Shown: piece after piece, positions 42,700 through 59,284 of the stretch | How positions within the stretch are numbered: position 1 is the stretch's first letter | Layout of the letters: each line of letters opens with the position of its first letter | Assembly (NCBI GenBank): GCA_030737835.1 | Contig: CM060857.1 | Span: 3,971,279-4,035,278, forward strand | DNA length: 64,000 nucleotides | Direction: 5' to 3' | Origin: Acorus gramineus | Taxonomy: Eukaryota > Streptophyta > Magnoliopsida > Acorales > Acoraceae | The notes under the pieces: model-generated | Database searches by the model: none | Seen by the model: only the letters and a program-made list of their open reading frames with translations | What the model was told of the DNA's origin: nothing | Program-made: the position numbers and the translations under genes

Positions 42700-45600
42700 C
42701 AGTTATGCCCATGTTACCAGAATTCAATAATGTGTTCCTAAATTTCTCCTCCATGTTATTGCACCTTTTTAGGATCTGCTTTCCTGCATTAGTGTTTCTT
42801 CCATGTGATGCCTACTGTAGCAGTGCTGTAGTGCGTGATTTGAATTTTTTAGTAGGGTTTGTGTTAACTTTATTTCCCCTGTATAGAGGGCCTTGTCGTA
42901 TGTGGGATGTTGGGAAATGATGAAATAAATGAATAGATGATTATCAGAGCTGCTCTGTACAAAGAGCAACACTGCTGTATTTTTGCACGTCAGTCTGATC
43001 CCCATATCTTCTGTCCTTTGGTCCAATTAACGGTCCAGATCATTCATCAAGTGTGACAATTTTAATTTTGTTCTTAGGTGTGTGGTGGTCTGGTAGAGAT
43101 AGATTCTTCACTGTCCATGTTTGACTCCCTTTTTTTAAACAAAAGATGATATTAGTTATTTGATTTTTAATATTTTAGTTGGGGTGAGATTTATTTGATT
43201 TTTAATGTTTTAGTTGGGGGTTTGATTTGGATCTGGAGGTTCTTTTTCTGGAGATATGAGTGAGGTCTGAGAAGAGTCTAAAGCCCCCTCCCCTTTTTGC
43301 TCGTGATTATGGAGAGCGAGCGAGACACATTTTAAAAACTTTGCCATTTTTATCATTGTATAGATACATTATGTATTTGGAATTTTAGATACATGTATAT
43401 TATTGCATTAACTCTTATGATATAGAAGCCTTAGTGGGGGTTCCAGTTGACAGAAGAGCAGGGACCTCTTATGATGTAAATTTACTGCTCTCAATCTACT
43501 ATTGGTTTATATAAACTATTGATATAATGGCATTTAATATTTTTGCTTCTCGTTTGGCTCTATTGCACTCTGTTTTGATAGAAACATCACCAATTAGTTA
43601 TTCCTCCTCTCCGTCACAGCTTTCACTGTTTTACCTACTCATTCTCTCTTTCACAGACAAAGGCAAAGAATTACTGTGAATTTGGTTTCTTGTTGAGTGG
43701 GGATAGGGAGCATTAAAACTTGTACATGAATCTTGCTTTTGTGTCTTATTCCCCAACATTGAGTGACTCGTATGAGACAATGCAGATTTCCATATAGTGT
43801 TCTATCCTCTAACCCTAGCTGTAGCTTATCCCATCAAACATCAATCCTGATTTATGTTCATGGGACCATGGTATCCCAAAGTTTTGACTAGTCTGTGGTC
43901 ACTTTATGTATTCATGTGCCCACTGTTAAATGGGATAACAATCCCATCTTGTCAAGCATTCAAGACTCATTTGATTTTTCCCCCTTTTTGGGCACTGATA
44001 CACTCGGTTGTTCTTGGTGTCACCTGCAGTCCAAACCTGGTATATACATAAAATCTGTAAGACCATTTGGGAATTATTGTATCATTGTAATAAATCATTT
44101 TGATGCTGTTTTTGGATAGAGACATGAGCTATTGTGGAGTTTATAACTATTTTAAGAATAAATTATTATACCAATGGAATAAGTGATTTTATGTTTGGTT
44201 GTGTTTTTAATTATTCTCGTTGGGAAACGTAATAATAAATTTTTTATTGTTTAGTTGATTATGGATAAGTTGTGAATAAAATGTGGATATAAATTTATAA
44301 AAGGTGAAAAAATGATGTGACCTGTGGGTCCTCTGATATATAAGTGATAGCGACAGCGACAGTTAATTTAACACTAGGACCTATTTATTCAATTGCTTGG
44401 AATAGCTTAAAACTAGAGGAGATGTGGAATTGTTACACCACTTAATTCCATCTTATACTAACATTCAAATAGGAGCCTATGCCAACTATCCAAACATGAT
44501 TTTTGACTTTATTCAAGCATATTCCAAGTCTATTCCACTACTAACCCTCTATCCAAACATGGGGTTAGGAATTATTGTATCATTGGAATAAATCATTTTA
44601 TGTTTGGTTTTGTTTTTCTTTTTTTCTTGAGAAATTTAACAATAATTTTTTCTTATTTGGTGGATAAGTTGTGGATAAAAATTAATTAAGACTCGGATAA
44701 GGATTTATAAAAGTTATAAATTGATTTGATATGTGAGTTATTTGATTTATAAGAAATGATAATATGTGATGTGACATGTGATAACTTTTATACTTGTACA
44801 ATAAATTGTACAAGTTAAGAAGGGAGGAATATCAATACCACTCTATTTTTATTAATTATAGCATAGTTATTCAACATGTTCTTCATAAATAAACATGTTT
44901 TTTTAGTTTATTTCATCTTATTCTAGGTCTATTTTTCTACACAAACAAGCTAATAAAGTAGATATTGATATGCATTCATTCATTAAGTGTGATTTTTATC
45001 AGTCCGGATTATACTATAAAAAAAATTTAAAAACATGTTTGGGCTGCAATAATGAATGCATGAATGATTAACATTTTACTAACTTTATAGTAATAATATA
45101 ATAGTAATATATATATTTTTTTTGGAGAGATGAGGACAAAAAGTGAAACATGTTGCGTGTAGTTTCTGTTGCCCTAGTGAGATGAGGGAAGAGGGAGAGA
45201 TGGTTTTGTCTTTTGAGTTTCATAAAGAAATCTCTCATGTCCTGTGATGTATTTTGTTTTTCTGTGGGTAGTACACTTTTTGTTCATATGGGGTTTTGTG
45301 TGATATAATATTGACAATGAAAGGAAACATAAAAAGGGTTTCAGGTTTTGATGGGCTGGCCATGTGTGGTCTTGTTGGGGTTGCCTGGTTTCATTTATAT
45401 TCATAAATAAAGAAGCTTAGGTTTTGAGGAGGCTCTAATGAGTTGTGCTTATGGTGTCAGTTTATTTTGGATTTTCTTTTTGAACACCAACTTTTAGTGA
45501 CCTGGTGGTTTATGTATAGAATAATATATATATTGATGGATAGGTGATTTGGGAACAGGGAGCTGCCTTGATTAATATAAAAAGGTCAGAGATATGGAAT

Positions 45601-46425
45601 GCAACTAATTTTTTTTTTTTTTTGATTGATTCTTGATGGAGTGCAACTTAATTTGAATAGCTTATGTAGTCCAAGTAACACACGGAAGGGAATATATGCT
45701 GTGTGTGTAATTGTTGTCAATTATTTATAATGTGTGAACAACTTGGTTGACTTACCACTGGTTATTCTAAAAGGTCTACACATGCAGTTTTTATTTCCAG
45801 TGCATTTTTTCCTTCGCTAAGGTGGTATATTTTTTCGTAAATGAAACATTTAATGTAATTTTTTTGTTGTTGCGAAAATAGGTATGCACAGTTCATTAGA
45901 GTATATATTTCAGTTGTATGGAGGTACATACCTTGTTTTACCAAAGTATACACATAAACAAGGAAAAAAAAAAAAAAACTAAGCATTTGGGGATCGTTTC
46001 TAACATTATCTTATTAACTAATTGCAGAATGCATTCTAATTTCTAGATTTTTTTGTTTTTTATTGCTCTTATGACTATAAAATGGACAGAGTGTTCCACG
46101 TAAACTATGTGGATAGTCTCATGGATAGTTCACAGTCTACGTGTCTTTAACCATCCAGCGAGGTGTATTAATATACCTCCTCAAGTGAGGTATATATCTT
46201 GTTAATTTTTTATATTTTTTAGAAATGGGTGCATTCAATTCGTTATAGAATAATATACAATTTTTATCAAAACATTTCTCTCACGGGATAATGTTTACTA
46301 TTTTTTTAAAATCAAAACATGTGCAGAAATGTCTGTTGGACTGACTCTAACATTCATTACATTACTACATACTTTGTTATAAAAAAAAATATAATTTTAA
46401 AAATATAATTTAAAAAACATAAATA
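42700..46425. other. Intergenic DNA, no supported gene
   Basis: 44060-44600 and 44568-44920 hold related transposon fragments (GGAATAAATCATTTTATGTT, GTGGATAAGTTGTGGATAA). 45778-45960 and 46085-46330 are degraded copies of the 55711-type MITE. The rest is unremarkable. Confidence 0.5.
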
Positions 46426-46431
46426 TATTTT

Positions 46432-46986
46432 AGGGGAAATTAATTCTGGGTTCTCCAGGAAACTCTTGAATTATGTTTAGGTCTTTGAAATATTTAGACT
46501 TATTTATACGTCCCTAGATTCCATTGTTTATTATTTCTGGGTCCTTTTGAGTAACAGCACTTAAGTCTACATTAACATTTTCATTTTTATCCCATCCCTT
46601 CACATATTGTATACATTATTAACAAGTTTGAATATATTATTAACAAATTTGATTACACTGTTAATAGGTGTGGAACTCTGAATACACTAGTAAAATAGGA
46701 GGAAGGGAGTGGCAAGGGTGGGAGTCATGAGGGGGAGAGGGTGACAGGAGGATGCACGTGGAGGGGAGTGGCTACTGCTGGTATGGATGGGAGAGAGAGG
46801 GGGACCCAAATAAAAGTTAAAAGCAAGGGTAAAATTGAAAAAATGGATAAAAAGTTAACACCCATTGATGGAATGATTTATAAATAGTATCTCAACTAAT
46901 CAGGGGATTTAAAAATAAGTTCAGATGTTTGAGGGGTCTAAAAGTAAATTAGGGATTCTCCGAAAGACTTAGAATTAATTTCTCCT
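46432..46986. mobile_element. Mutator-like TIR element related to 38595-39435, 555 bp
   Basis: Left end AGGGGAAATTAATTCTGGGT; reverse complement of the right end AGGAGAAATTAATTCTAAGT. Inverted similarity continues for about 100 bp. A G-rich core at 46690-46805 occupies the position of the GC-rich core in the 38.6-kb element. Target duplication not clear. Confidence 0.7.
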
Positions 46987-46989
46987 CTA

Positions 46990-48150
46990 TTTTATATTTT
47001 TATAAAAGAATGAATTTTATTAATCAAGTATATATTTAAAAAAGAAAGATTAAAAAAGAAGAGTTATGGACTGTGAATGGGTTGGACGACGGATTAACCA
47101 TGTTCATCAACATCTGTCACCTTTTTTTCATGATTAGTTGTATGTGTTACAACATCACAGTGATCCCAAGGTAGTTACATCATGATGAGTGACTTATCAT
47201 CCAAATTTTCAATCTAAAAACTAACATGCTTGCTTTAATTTTCATGCCTTAATCCAACGATTCTAAATTATGGCCCGTTTGATTTATGTTGTTGCTTTGG
47301 ATGAATTATATATTTTAAAAACAAATGAGAGGATATTTTGAAAAGAATAAAAATATAATTTTTATATCATACTTAATATTTTTAGAATTTGGAGACCCTC
47401 TTTGAGGAGGGGCTCTGGCTGTCTACGCTGCCCATATTCTAGGATCAGCATGGTGAGATCTTTTGTAGTAGACTTCTTCTCTACTCGGAAGTAGCCCCAC
47501 TGGGCACTTGTTTTTCTTTGTATATTTTTTTTGGGGCATTCAGTCCTGTTGATACAATGAAGCAGGATGCTTACCACTTCAGTTCAAAAAATTTAGTCAC
47601 ATCACCCCGCAGTGTGAGCAGAAATCCTTGTTAAACACCAAACGCGTTTTCAATCAATAAAATCATAAAGTAGATAGTGTATTTGTGCGTAACAAAAATA
47701 ATTGTCATAAAAAATAGAAAATAATGAATATGCAAGAAATATAGGTAGAAACCTGAATACATTCTCTGTCTGTCTAACAAAAATACACTGGTGTATTTTA
47801 ATATATATTTCAATTCATATAGCAGTATGTATTTCAATGGGTGATTGGGGAATGCACGTATCATTTTCCATGTTATATAAATTGATTTGAAAGGTAAGTA
47901 AAGCATCCAAACAAGATACACTTTCGAATACCACCAACTAGAACTTTTGAATCTTCTGCAGCCCTTTCAGGTTAAAAATATATTGAAGATTCCCATACAT
48001 GCTAATCTGCAAATAGCCAAGGATAAGCATTTGCTTCTTCTGAACAAGCCTGTTTGCCCTTCCTTTCGGAAGCTGAATTAGATATGCCTACAAACACATG
48101 AACACACAACCACTAACACTCACAATGTTGCACTCATCTCCTCCAGATCC
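46990..48150. other. Intergenic DNA downstream of FLS2
   Basis: 47390-47460 is a diverged end of the hAT-like element of 36393-37143. 47770-47930 carries MITE fragments. The FLS2 3' UTR presumably lies just left of 48154. No other gene seen. Confidence 0.45.
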
Positions 48151-48153
48151 TAG

Positions 48154-51947
<3,794 letters not shown>

Positions 51948-51987
51948 TTTGTTTGGTTTTTGTGAATGAATGAGGGGTGTTTGATGG

Positions 51988-52057
51988 AGTGATTTATAGG
52001 TGGGAGGTTTGAAAATAGAGGTAGTGATTTATAGGTGGGAGGTTTGAAAATAGAGGT
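51988..52057. repeat. Perfect 35-bp tandem duplication in the FLS2 promoter/leader
   Basis: The unit AGTGATTTATAGGTGGGAGG plus 15 more bases occurs twice without mismatch, 41 to 110 bp upstream of the FLS2 start codon. It could duplicate a regulatory site or leader segment. Confidence 0.95.
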
Positions 52058-52149
52058 AGTGTTTATACGCGGTTTTGTACTTTGGTTCAACAAGATGTTT
52101 GAGTGGGGTTTGGAATTAGAGTCAACTTGTGATGGATCGAAGTGATACA

Positions 52150-55100
52150 CTCACTCTCATCTACATACAGTCTGATTATACATTTCATTCATTTTAAAAA
52201 AAAATTAAAATTAGATATTAATTTATTTAAATATATATTTCACACTTGGAGATTGCAAACAAGGTTGTGAACTGGGAGTGGATGTATCATTTTTTCCATG
52301 CATTGAATCATGTTTTTGGTTGGGTTTTTGTTTGTGAATGAGATGTTTATCAATGTCGGCCGAAATGGCCAAAAAGGGTCCATTGTTTCTCTTCAACGGT
52401 GAGTGGCAAAGTCCACTCTGTTGTCCTGGTTATCAGTGACTCTTTATACTCACTTATATGTTGCAATCACTTTATTTCACTGCAGGTGTTGATGTAGTAA
52501 TTACATCATTAATATGATGTATGAAATTGATTTTTGGTTTGGGACACAAATATCCTAAACTTGTTTAACGAATAACAATTGTGCTTCTTTTAGATACAAA
52601 TGCATGACGAAACTTTTACTTTAGTAGTTTAAAAGAATATTTTTGACAGTTTCACAATAAAAAAATATTTTATAATTTATTTTGAGGAGAGTGACCTTAT
52701 CTGAAAGTTAGGTACGTGGTCAATGGATTCAGACACCCCCCGTGAGCTGCCGACGCGGTCTTGGGACTATTATGCTTCGGAGAATATCTTTTCTTTGTTG
52801 TCGTTTATCAAAGTCTTAAAGTCAAAACTTCGGGGCTCGGGCCCGTACTGAATTTGGTTGGCATCAAGTGAGGCGCTTCTGTCAATGGTCGTATTCTAGC
52901 ATTGGACAATTTTTATATTTATAAAAAATTATTTATGTAACTGTGTAATTCAATAATTTTATTTTTTATAATAATTTTTTATAAACAGATTTTAGATGAA
53001 TAATACCCAAAAGAGAATGAACTTTTTATAGAAAATTTAGATTCTTATAAAATCAATTTTATAATCGTACAATCAAACGCACCCGTTGTTACATATAGCC
53101 AACGCGTCCTTACACGGACTCTGTGAGTACAGACACATAGACAACCATACATCTTGATAAAGCCTGTCAATGGGTTGGTTGGGTCGGGGAGGAGGGGAGG
53201 GGGCGTAGACCTGACCTGTTTTGATTGTTGGGTCTTTGAGGTTGGGTATTTTACGTCTTTTAATGGATTCGGGTCGACTCATTGATAGACCTAGGTAGGA
53301 CTTGGAGAGGTTGAGGAATGTAAATAAAAATAACATTTATATGCTTAGACCCGTTGACAAACCTAGGTCAGACCATTTAAAATAAATTAACAGAAACACA
53401 TAAAAACTAAATACTTTTTAAAGTTGTACAAGTTATAACAACATCCAAAATAAATCATGTCGCAAAACCAACTAAATTATACAAATTCAAAAGTTAATTG
53501 TCCAAATCGCTGAAAAAAATTAATCAAAGTTACATAAGCACATTGCATTATTAAATTTACTACATATTAAACAACCAAGTTCATGTAAATATGAGCTTGT
53601 ATATAAAATAGTTGGGTCTCGAGTCCATAGGATCGAGTCGGGGTGGACCCAGACCCAACCCGATTTTGTGCTTGGGTTCATCGGGTCGGATAAATTACAC
53701 ATGTAATCTGGACCGACCCATACACATGTCTAATCTTAATAGAGCATTGATACGCTCAGTCTATTTTACAACTTGTTTTACTGTATTATCATAGTGTATA
53801 AAATATATATTTTTTTCAAAGAAAAAAATATATTATTGTATGTCAGTATATATTTCATTTCGCATAACGATATGTACTTCAATGTGAGAGTGTATATTTT
53901 TTTTTTATAAAAAAACCGATACATATCATTTTTCATTTCAATAGCTTTCCAACAAGATATATACATTGCATTTTTTATGTTAATTAAAAAGGAGTTCATT
54001 TAATTCATCATAAAAAGATATACATTTCTTCTTTTATCAAAAACATGTATCTCATTGGAGTTCGTTTACTGTCTTTATAAAAAAAGTAAAATAGATGCAT
54101 GCAAACTGTACCGGCCCTATCCCACAAACTCTAACATTATTTTGAATTTTTATAAAAGTTGGGCATCTGCCAATATGTGTTTCGATGATGATGATGATGA
54201 TTATTATTATTATTATATAGCTTTATTTACAGTTCTATATATCTTGTTATCTTTTTACACTAATTTTAACGAGATATGTACATCATTATAATTTTTTTTA
54301 CATTCTGTAAATGAGTTCATTCAATTCATTAAAACATATATTTTATTTTCTAATAAAAATATATATATCTCATTAGTGATAAATAATAATTAAATTTTTT
54401 TAAAAAAATATTACAGAATGCAGGTGGGTATGGAAACTGGTCTGAATCTAACATTTTCCTTTGAATTAGATGTTCCAACTCAATGTGTGTGTAGCCCCCA
54501 ACAGTTGTTGGTACAATTAGGCCCATAATCAGGTCTAAAAAACAATTAGGCCCATAAGCCTAATTGATATGGTGCAAGTGGACTCATAGTTCTCAGTCTT
54601 GCATTCACACATTGGAAAATAATATCTGTCGTGTAGTCTCATCCAGTGTTTTCATTGATTTTTTTTTAAATATACTTATTCATTGAAATACATATTATTA
54701 TAAAAAATAAAATATATATTGAGATATATTAGTATATTTTTTTCTTTTAAAAAATAAAATTTTTAAAATTTTCATATAATGTGATAAATCAATATACACT
54801 ATGATAATGCAGTGTATATTGTACTATTGCAGATTATAGACTTAGCTGCAGGCGGAAGACAGTTTTTAGACTACAAACAGGATTGTAAAAACAGACTGAG
54901 TGCATCTACGCTCACAATGAATTCAATATAGATAGCATTTGGAGACAAGTCATAAACTTTTTGGTTAAAGCAGTTTTTGAAAGTACTTTTTATCTGAATA
55001 GGCATACTTTTGTAGCTTCCTAAGAAATTATTTTTCATTTTTGTACAAAATTAAAACAGCTTAAAAATTTGAAAATGAGTTTGTATTAATTTTGATTAAT

Positions 55101-55705
55101 GCAAAAGTAGAATTTACAAAAGCTACCTGAACTTGTTTTTAAACTTGCCCTACCATGCATAATCTACTCTCCAAAAAGCTACCTATGAACTTGTTTTCAA
55201 ACCTTACCATATTTTATTTAGAAAAAAGCCTAATGAGATTTTTTTTAATTTATTGAAAAGCCTGATGAGATATTGCATCCATAAATATGCAATGAACAAT
55301 TTTAGGAATTGGTATTTCGTGTAGTCCCTTTTACAACATCCAACTTTGTTTTAAATTTTTTATGTTATATATTTATTAAGTATCTATAAACAAATAAAAT
55401 ATATATACTTGAATTAATTGAACTCATATACTGTTTTATATTTTTCTAACGTTGTATATAGTAAGAATGATCATGTGTAAGTAACAATGCCTATATTGAA
55501 AAGCTGAAACAGTAAATCAATTGTTGTGATATCTAAGAAAAATGAATAACTTATCACTCGACTGGCAACATCAACTACATTTTTTTATCATGCTTTTAAC
55601 TACTAATCTTGGATAATAATCTAGGTATATCAAATCTAACCAAAGAATATTCTATCACCCGACAAAGGATTTATTCTTGTTACACACTTTATTTTTGAGT
55701 TGCTT
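52150..55705. other. Intergenic DNA with MITE fragments, no supported gene
   Basis: 52680-52900 is a moderate-GC block of unknown origin. 53160-53740 has TE-like text (GGTTGGGTCGGGGAGGAGG, GACCCAACCCG). 53750-54040, 54220-54420 and 54640-54900 are degraded 55711-type MITEs. 54187-54220 is a GAT/TTA microsatellite. Confidence 0.5.
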
Positions 55706-55710
55706 CAACT

Positions 55711-55981
55711 TTAAGAAAATGTTATACTCAATTTCTTTTACAGTCTAAAACGCAGAACGTATATGTTTTTTTTTTTTAAATAGTAAATATCATTTAACAA
55801 GGTAGATGCTTCGATGAAAAATGTATATCGCTCAATTTTGAGTTGAATGAATTCATTTGTAATAAAAATGTAAAAAAAGTTAACAAGGCATATACATCGT
55901 TATATGCTTCACTAGATTTCTATCAATATATATGAGATTGCGTTTTACACTATAAAAGATTGAGTATAACAGCGCCCTTAA
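55711..55981. mobile_element. Best-preserved copy of the recurrent MITE family, 271 bp
   Basis: Left end TTAAGAAAATGTTATACTCA; reverse complement of the right end TTAAGGGCGCTGTTATACTC. Both ends carry TTAA, which could be a target duplication or part of the inverted repeat. The interior has no coding capacity. At least ten related copies occur in the window. Confidence 0.65.
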
Positions 55982-56724
55982 CTTTACGTGTTAATAATTT
56001 TGATGATCGAATAGTTTAAAAAGAGACAACTTCTCTTAAAACATCTCCAACCAGCATGAATATCTTGGATATACAAGCCGCCCATCTCCATTCAGATGGA
56101 TAATTGAAGATTTACAGTCCCAAAATATGCTGTGACCTCTACATTTGGAGACCCATTTTGGGTCTTCAAACATCCAATCAGCATTTAAAATCCCACAAAT
56201 ACCACTATTAACATTAAACACTTTTTTAATAAATAAAGATCTACCATTAGAGTTGATAGATCTTTAAAATAAAGACTCTATTAAAGTTGAGGGATGTTCA
56301 AATGTTCAAAATATTCAATGAGAGTCTTCAAAACGAAGACCTCAATTGAAGATGCTTTTAGGAGATCTTGGTTCTAAGTCTTGTAAGTTGTAACTCACAG
56401 TACCGCGAACAATGCCTATAACCTTATGATCTTGTTTCATGTGTTTCTACTCCATCTTCTATTTTGAAGCAATGATTTTTTTTTTTACAAAAATGTGATC
56501 ATTTCTATTTTAAATATAATAATATCCAAATGGGATGAGAGAATAGAGATTTTAAAATAAAATACATAAAAAAGAAGAAACGATCGAGACTGATGGCAGC
56601 CCAAGTCTTGCCCCGTTGGAAAGGCATGAGAACAATGATGAATCCTGCTTTATAATACTAGGAATGAAATGAACAACAAGTCCTTGACTTTGTAATTTGT
56701 TATAAAAAAAAATGTTAGTAAGAT

Positions 56725-57035
56725 GAAACATCTTCAATCCTATACTCAAATGTATATCTAAATTTAAATTTAAGTAAAAATCACTCAAAAATCTCTCCAA
56801 CCATTTATCCATACTCATATCAAATCAAGTTTTTACTCAAAATTTTATTGTAATAAAAGTAGACTCAAATTTTTCCTCAAATTTTCAACGACTATTTTTT
56901 TCTTTACTTCACATTTTTTAAAAGATTTGAATAAAACATAAACTGATGGTTGAAGATACACTATATTAAATTTTTACTCAAATTTTTAATAAAAATTAGA
57001 TATAGATATGAGTAAGTGCGTCAGATGGTCTAAAA
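56725..57035. mobile_element. Second MITE family, near-complete copy
   Basis: Left part CATCTTCAATCCTATACTCA; reverse complement of the right part GACCATCTGACGCACTTACT then CATATCTATATCTAA, giving inverted ends of roughly 45 bp with mismatches. The interior is rich in ACTCAAATTTTT. The same family is at 38040-38345 and flanks the 3-kb element (from GAGCATCTCCAATCCTATAC at 32983). Confidence 0.6.
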
Positions 57036-57039
57036 CACG

Positions 57040-59280
57040 AACTTATTCACATTTTTCTACTTAATGCATTCAACATGTACAAGATTTCGTAACATTAAAT
57101 TATCTAAGAATTATTGACTCCGTTGTGATCTTATAATCCTCCTTATGTATCAACCACTTTACGTTCCATCACTCACCGTCAAAAACTCCTCTTCTAGAAA
57201 ATCGTTTAGATAACTGTCCTTATAAGCCTTCATTTTATTTTCACCGAGAGTAACCATACGCCCAACCTGATTAATAATACAACGGGCAAGCGTCACTGGT
57301 TTCATTGGTTTCCCCTTTTTAAACTAGAACTACCTTTCACAGATTATAAAATCTAAAATATCGAATCAAATCTTCTCACATACACAGATTATATTATACA
57401 ATCTAAGAACTTCAAGTAACGTTTGCTTCACTTCGACCCACTTCAGATATTCAAAGGTTTGGGTCATCTTGGTATGCCTTTCTTCCCCCACAAAAAAAAT
57501 GATGCTTTTCTTACAATGAAATCTCTGTTTGTTGTGTGAGGGCTTATGTTCTATTGGTTGCATTTGCAAATGGGTTAGCATTTCTATATTGGGTACTCTC
57601 TGATTCAGCTGTACTTGGGTTTTTCTCACTTGGGTTAGATCAGAATGTAAAGATTTAGCATTGGTTTCTTTGATAATCTGATTGCTTGCTTTTGTCTGTC
57701 TTGATAGAACTTAAATTTGGTGGTGGTTTTGATGATGGTTGTGGTGTTTTTGAGTCAGATTCTAGTATGAGATCCCTGAAACTCTGATGAGTCTGAGATA
57801 TTTTATTTTTGTGGTCTCAATCCTAAATTTGTCTAAAAAATCATTGCTTGTTGGATGTAGTTGCTGTTGAGGATTGAATCTTTTTTTTTTTTTCTAAGAT
57901 ACTCTATGATCAAGAAATTTGGTGAAGTTTTTTATAATGATCTCTCAGAATGTCTCATAATTGTTTTTTACTGTTTAATAAATGTTTTTTTGCCCCTCTA
58001 AAAGATCTTGACAGGTGTTCTGTGATATTTTTGACAGAAGACTTCTGAATGTATGATTGACAATTACTCAGGGTGCATTCTGTTGTGTGGTATCCCTCCC
58101 CAATTTCTAGATCTGGATTTGAAGATTGTGAAGAGAAAAATTAAATCAACAATCACAAAAGGCGAATTGCCTGTGTCCACAGGGTGGCGGTGACGAGTTT
58201 TACAAAGGAATATATCTTTGTCATGTAGATTACATTAGGTTTTCATGGAGAAAATAAAAGTAAATGGAACAGTTTCTGCAATCCCCCAAGAAAAGGATGA
58301 CTTTAAACTTTGGGCCATTTTTTTAACACATTCCAGATGTGTTTACATGTAGAAATGCCTCAGGTTTCATATGAAGGATGAAAACATATATCCATTTCCT
58401 TTCTTCACGAGCCACCTAATGCTGTGAAACCTCTGAGCAGGGACTGCACCTAGCCCCACAAAACTTATAGCTTTACAATAAAACAATGTCCCAATTTCTT
58501 CATCCATTGATTGTAACTTCAAAAAGTTGAACTGGATCCACCACCATCTTGCTTATTATATCCAGATCACTAGACTGTCACCCTTAGGATTGGATATAAG
58601 ATAATCCTAAGATTTGGTGCATTGGTTTGTAATACATGCTCCAATCCACTATGGCTGTGTTGTTTATGTTTTTCCTATGTGTCATCATTTTCATTGGATG
58701 TGTGTACTAACTTAAGATTGGTTAGCCAAGTTCTGCACCATATAAATCGAACATTTTAATGATTACATGGTTGAACTTTAGACCTTTGGTAAACATCCTT
58801 TGTTGAGTTGAGTTGATCTTAATAATTGGCTCCATAATTCCAAGGTAAGGAGCTTTGAATGACAAAGCCACTCAAATAGAATGTCAGGGAATTCCGGTTG
58901 TATCCCCATCTTCCAACTCACACGAAATGTTAATGGGTGACTAAAATCTAATAAATCTCAGTATTGGGTGCCATGGGAAATCTGATTTGTGAATACTATT
59001 TATCTGATAACCATCTCGAAATATCCTCGAGCTCTCTATAGAACATTCATATCATGAACTCCTTCATAGAACTGAAACGCCTGAGTGTTTATTTTTCATG
59101 TTGATTTTGAACTTTGACTTTCACATCAGATAAAAATTTGCTAGAGGAATGAAATCATGCATAAGTTGTGATGAAGTTTAGTAATTGTCTCATCTTAAGG
59201 TCTCTGCTAAGCTCATGGTTTAGGAGATGACTTGTCTCAATTACTTGTAGACTGATTGATGCATTTTACGATAATGTGAC
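57040..59280 (+). other. Possible promoter/leader region of the HDHD3 gene, or plain intergenic DNA
   Basis: 57100-57900 has less extreme composition than the surrounding DNA and no repeats I recognise; it could hold a leader exon of the gene at 62593, with a long leader intron containing the LINE. No splice evidence supports this. Nothing else identified to 59280. Confidence 0.25.
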
Positions 59281-59284
59281 ACCG

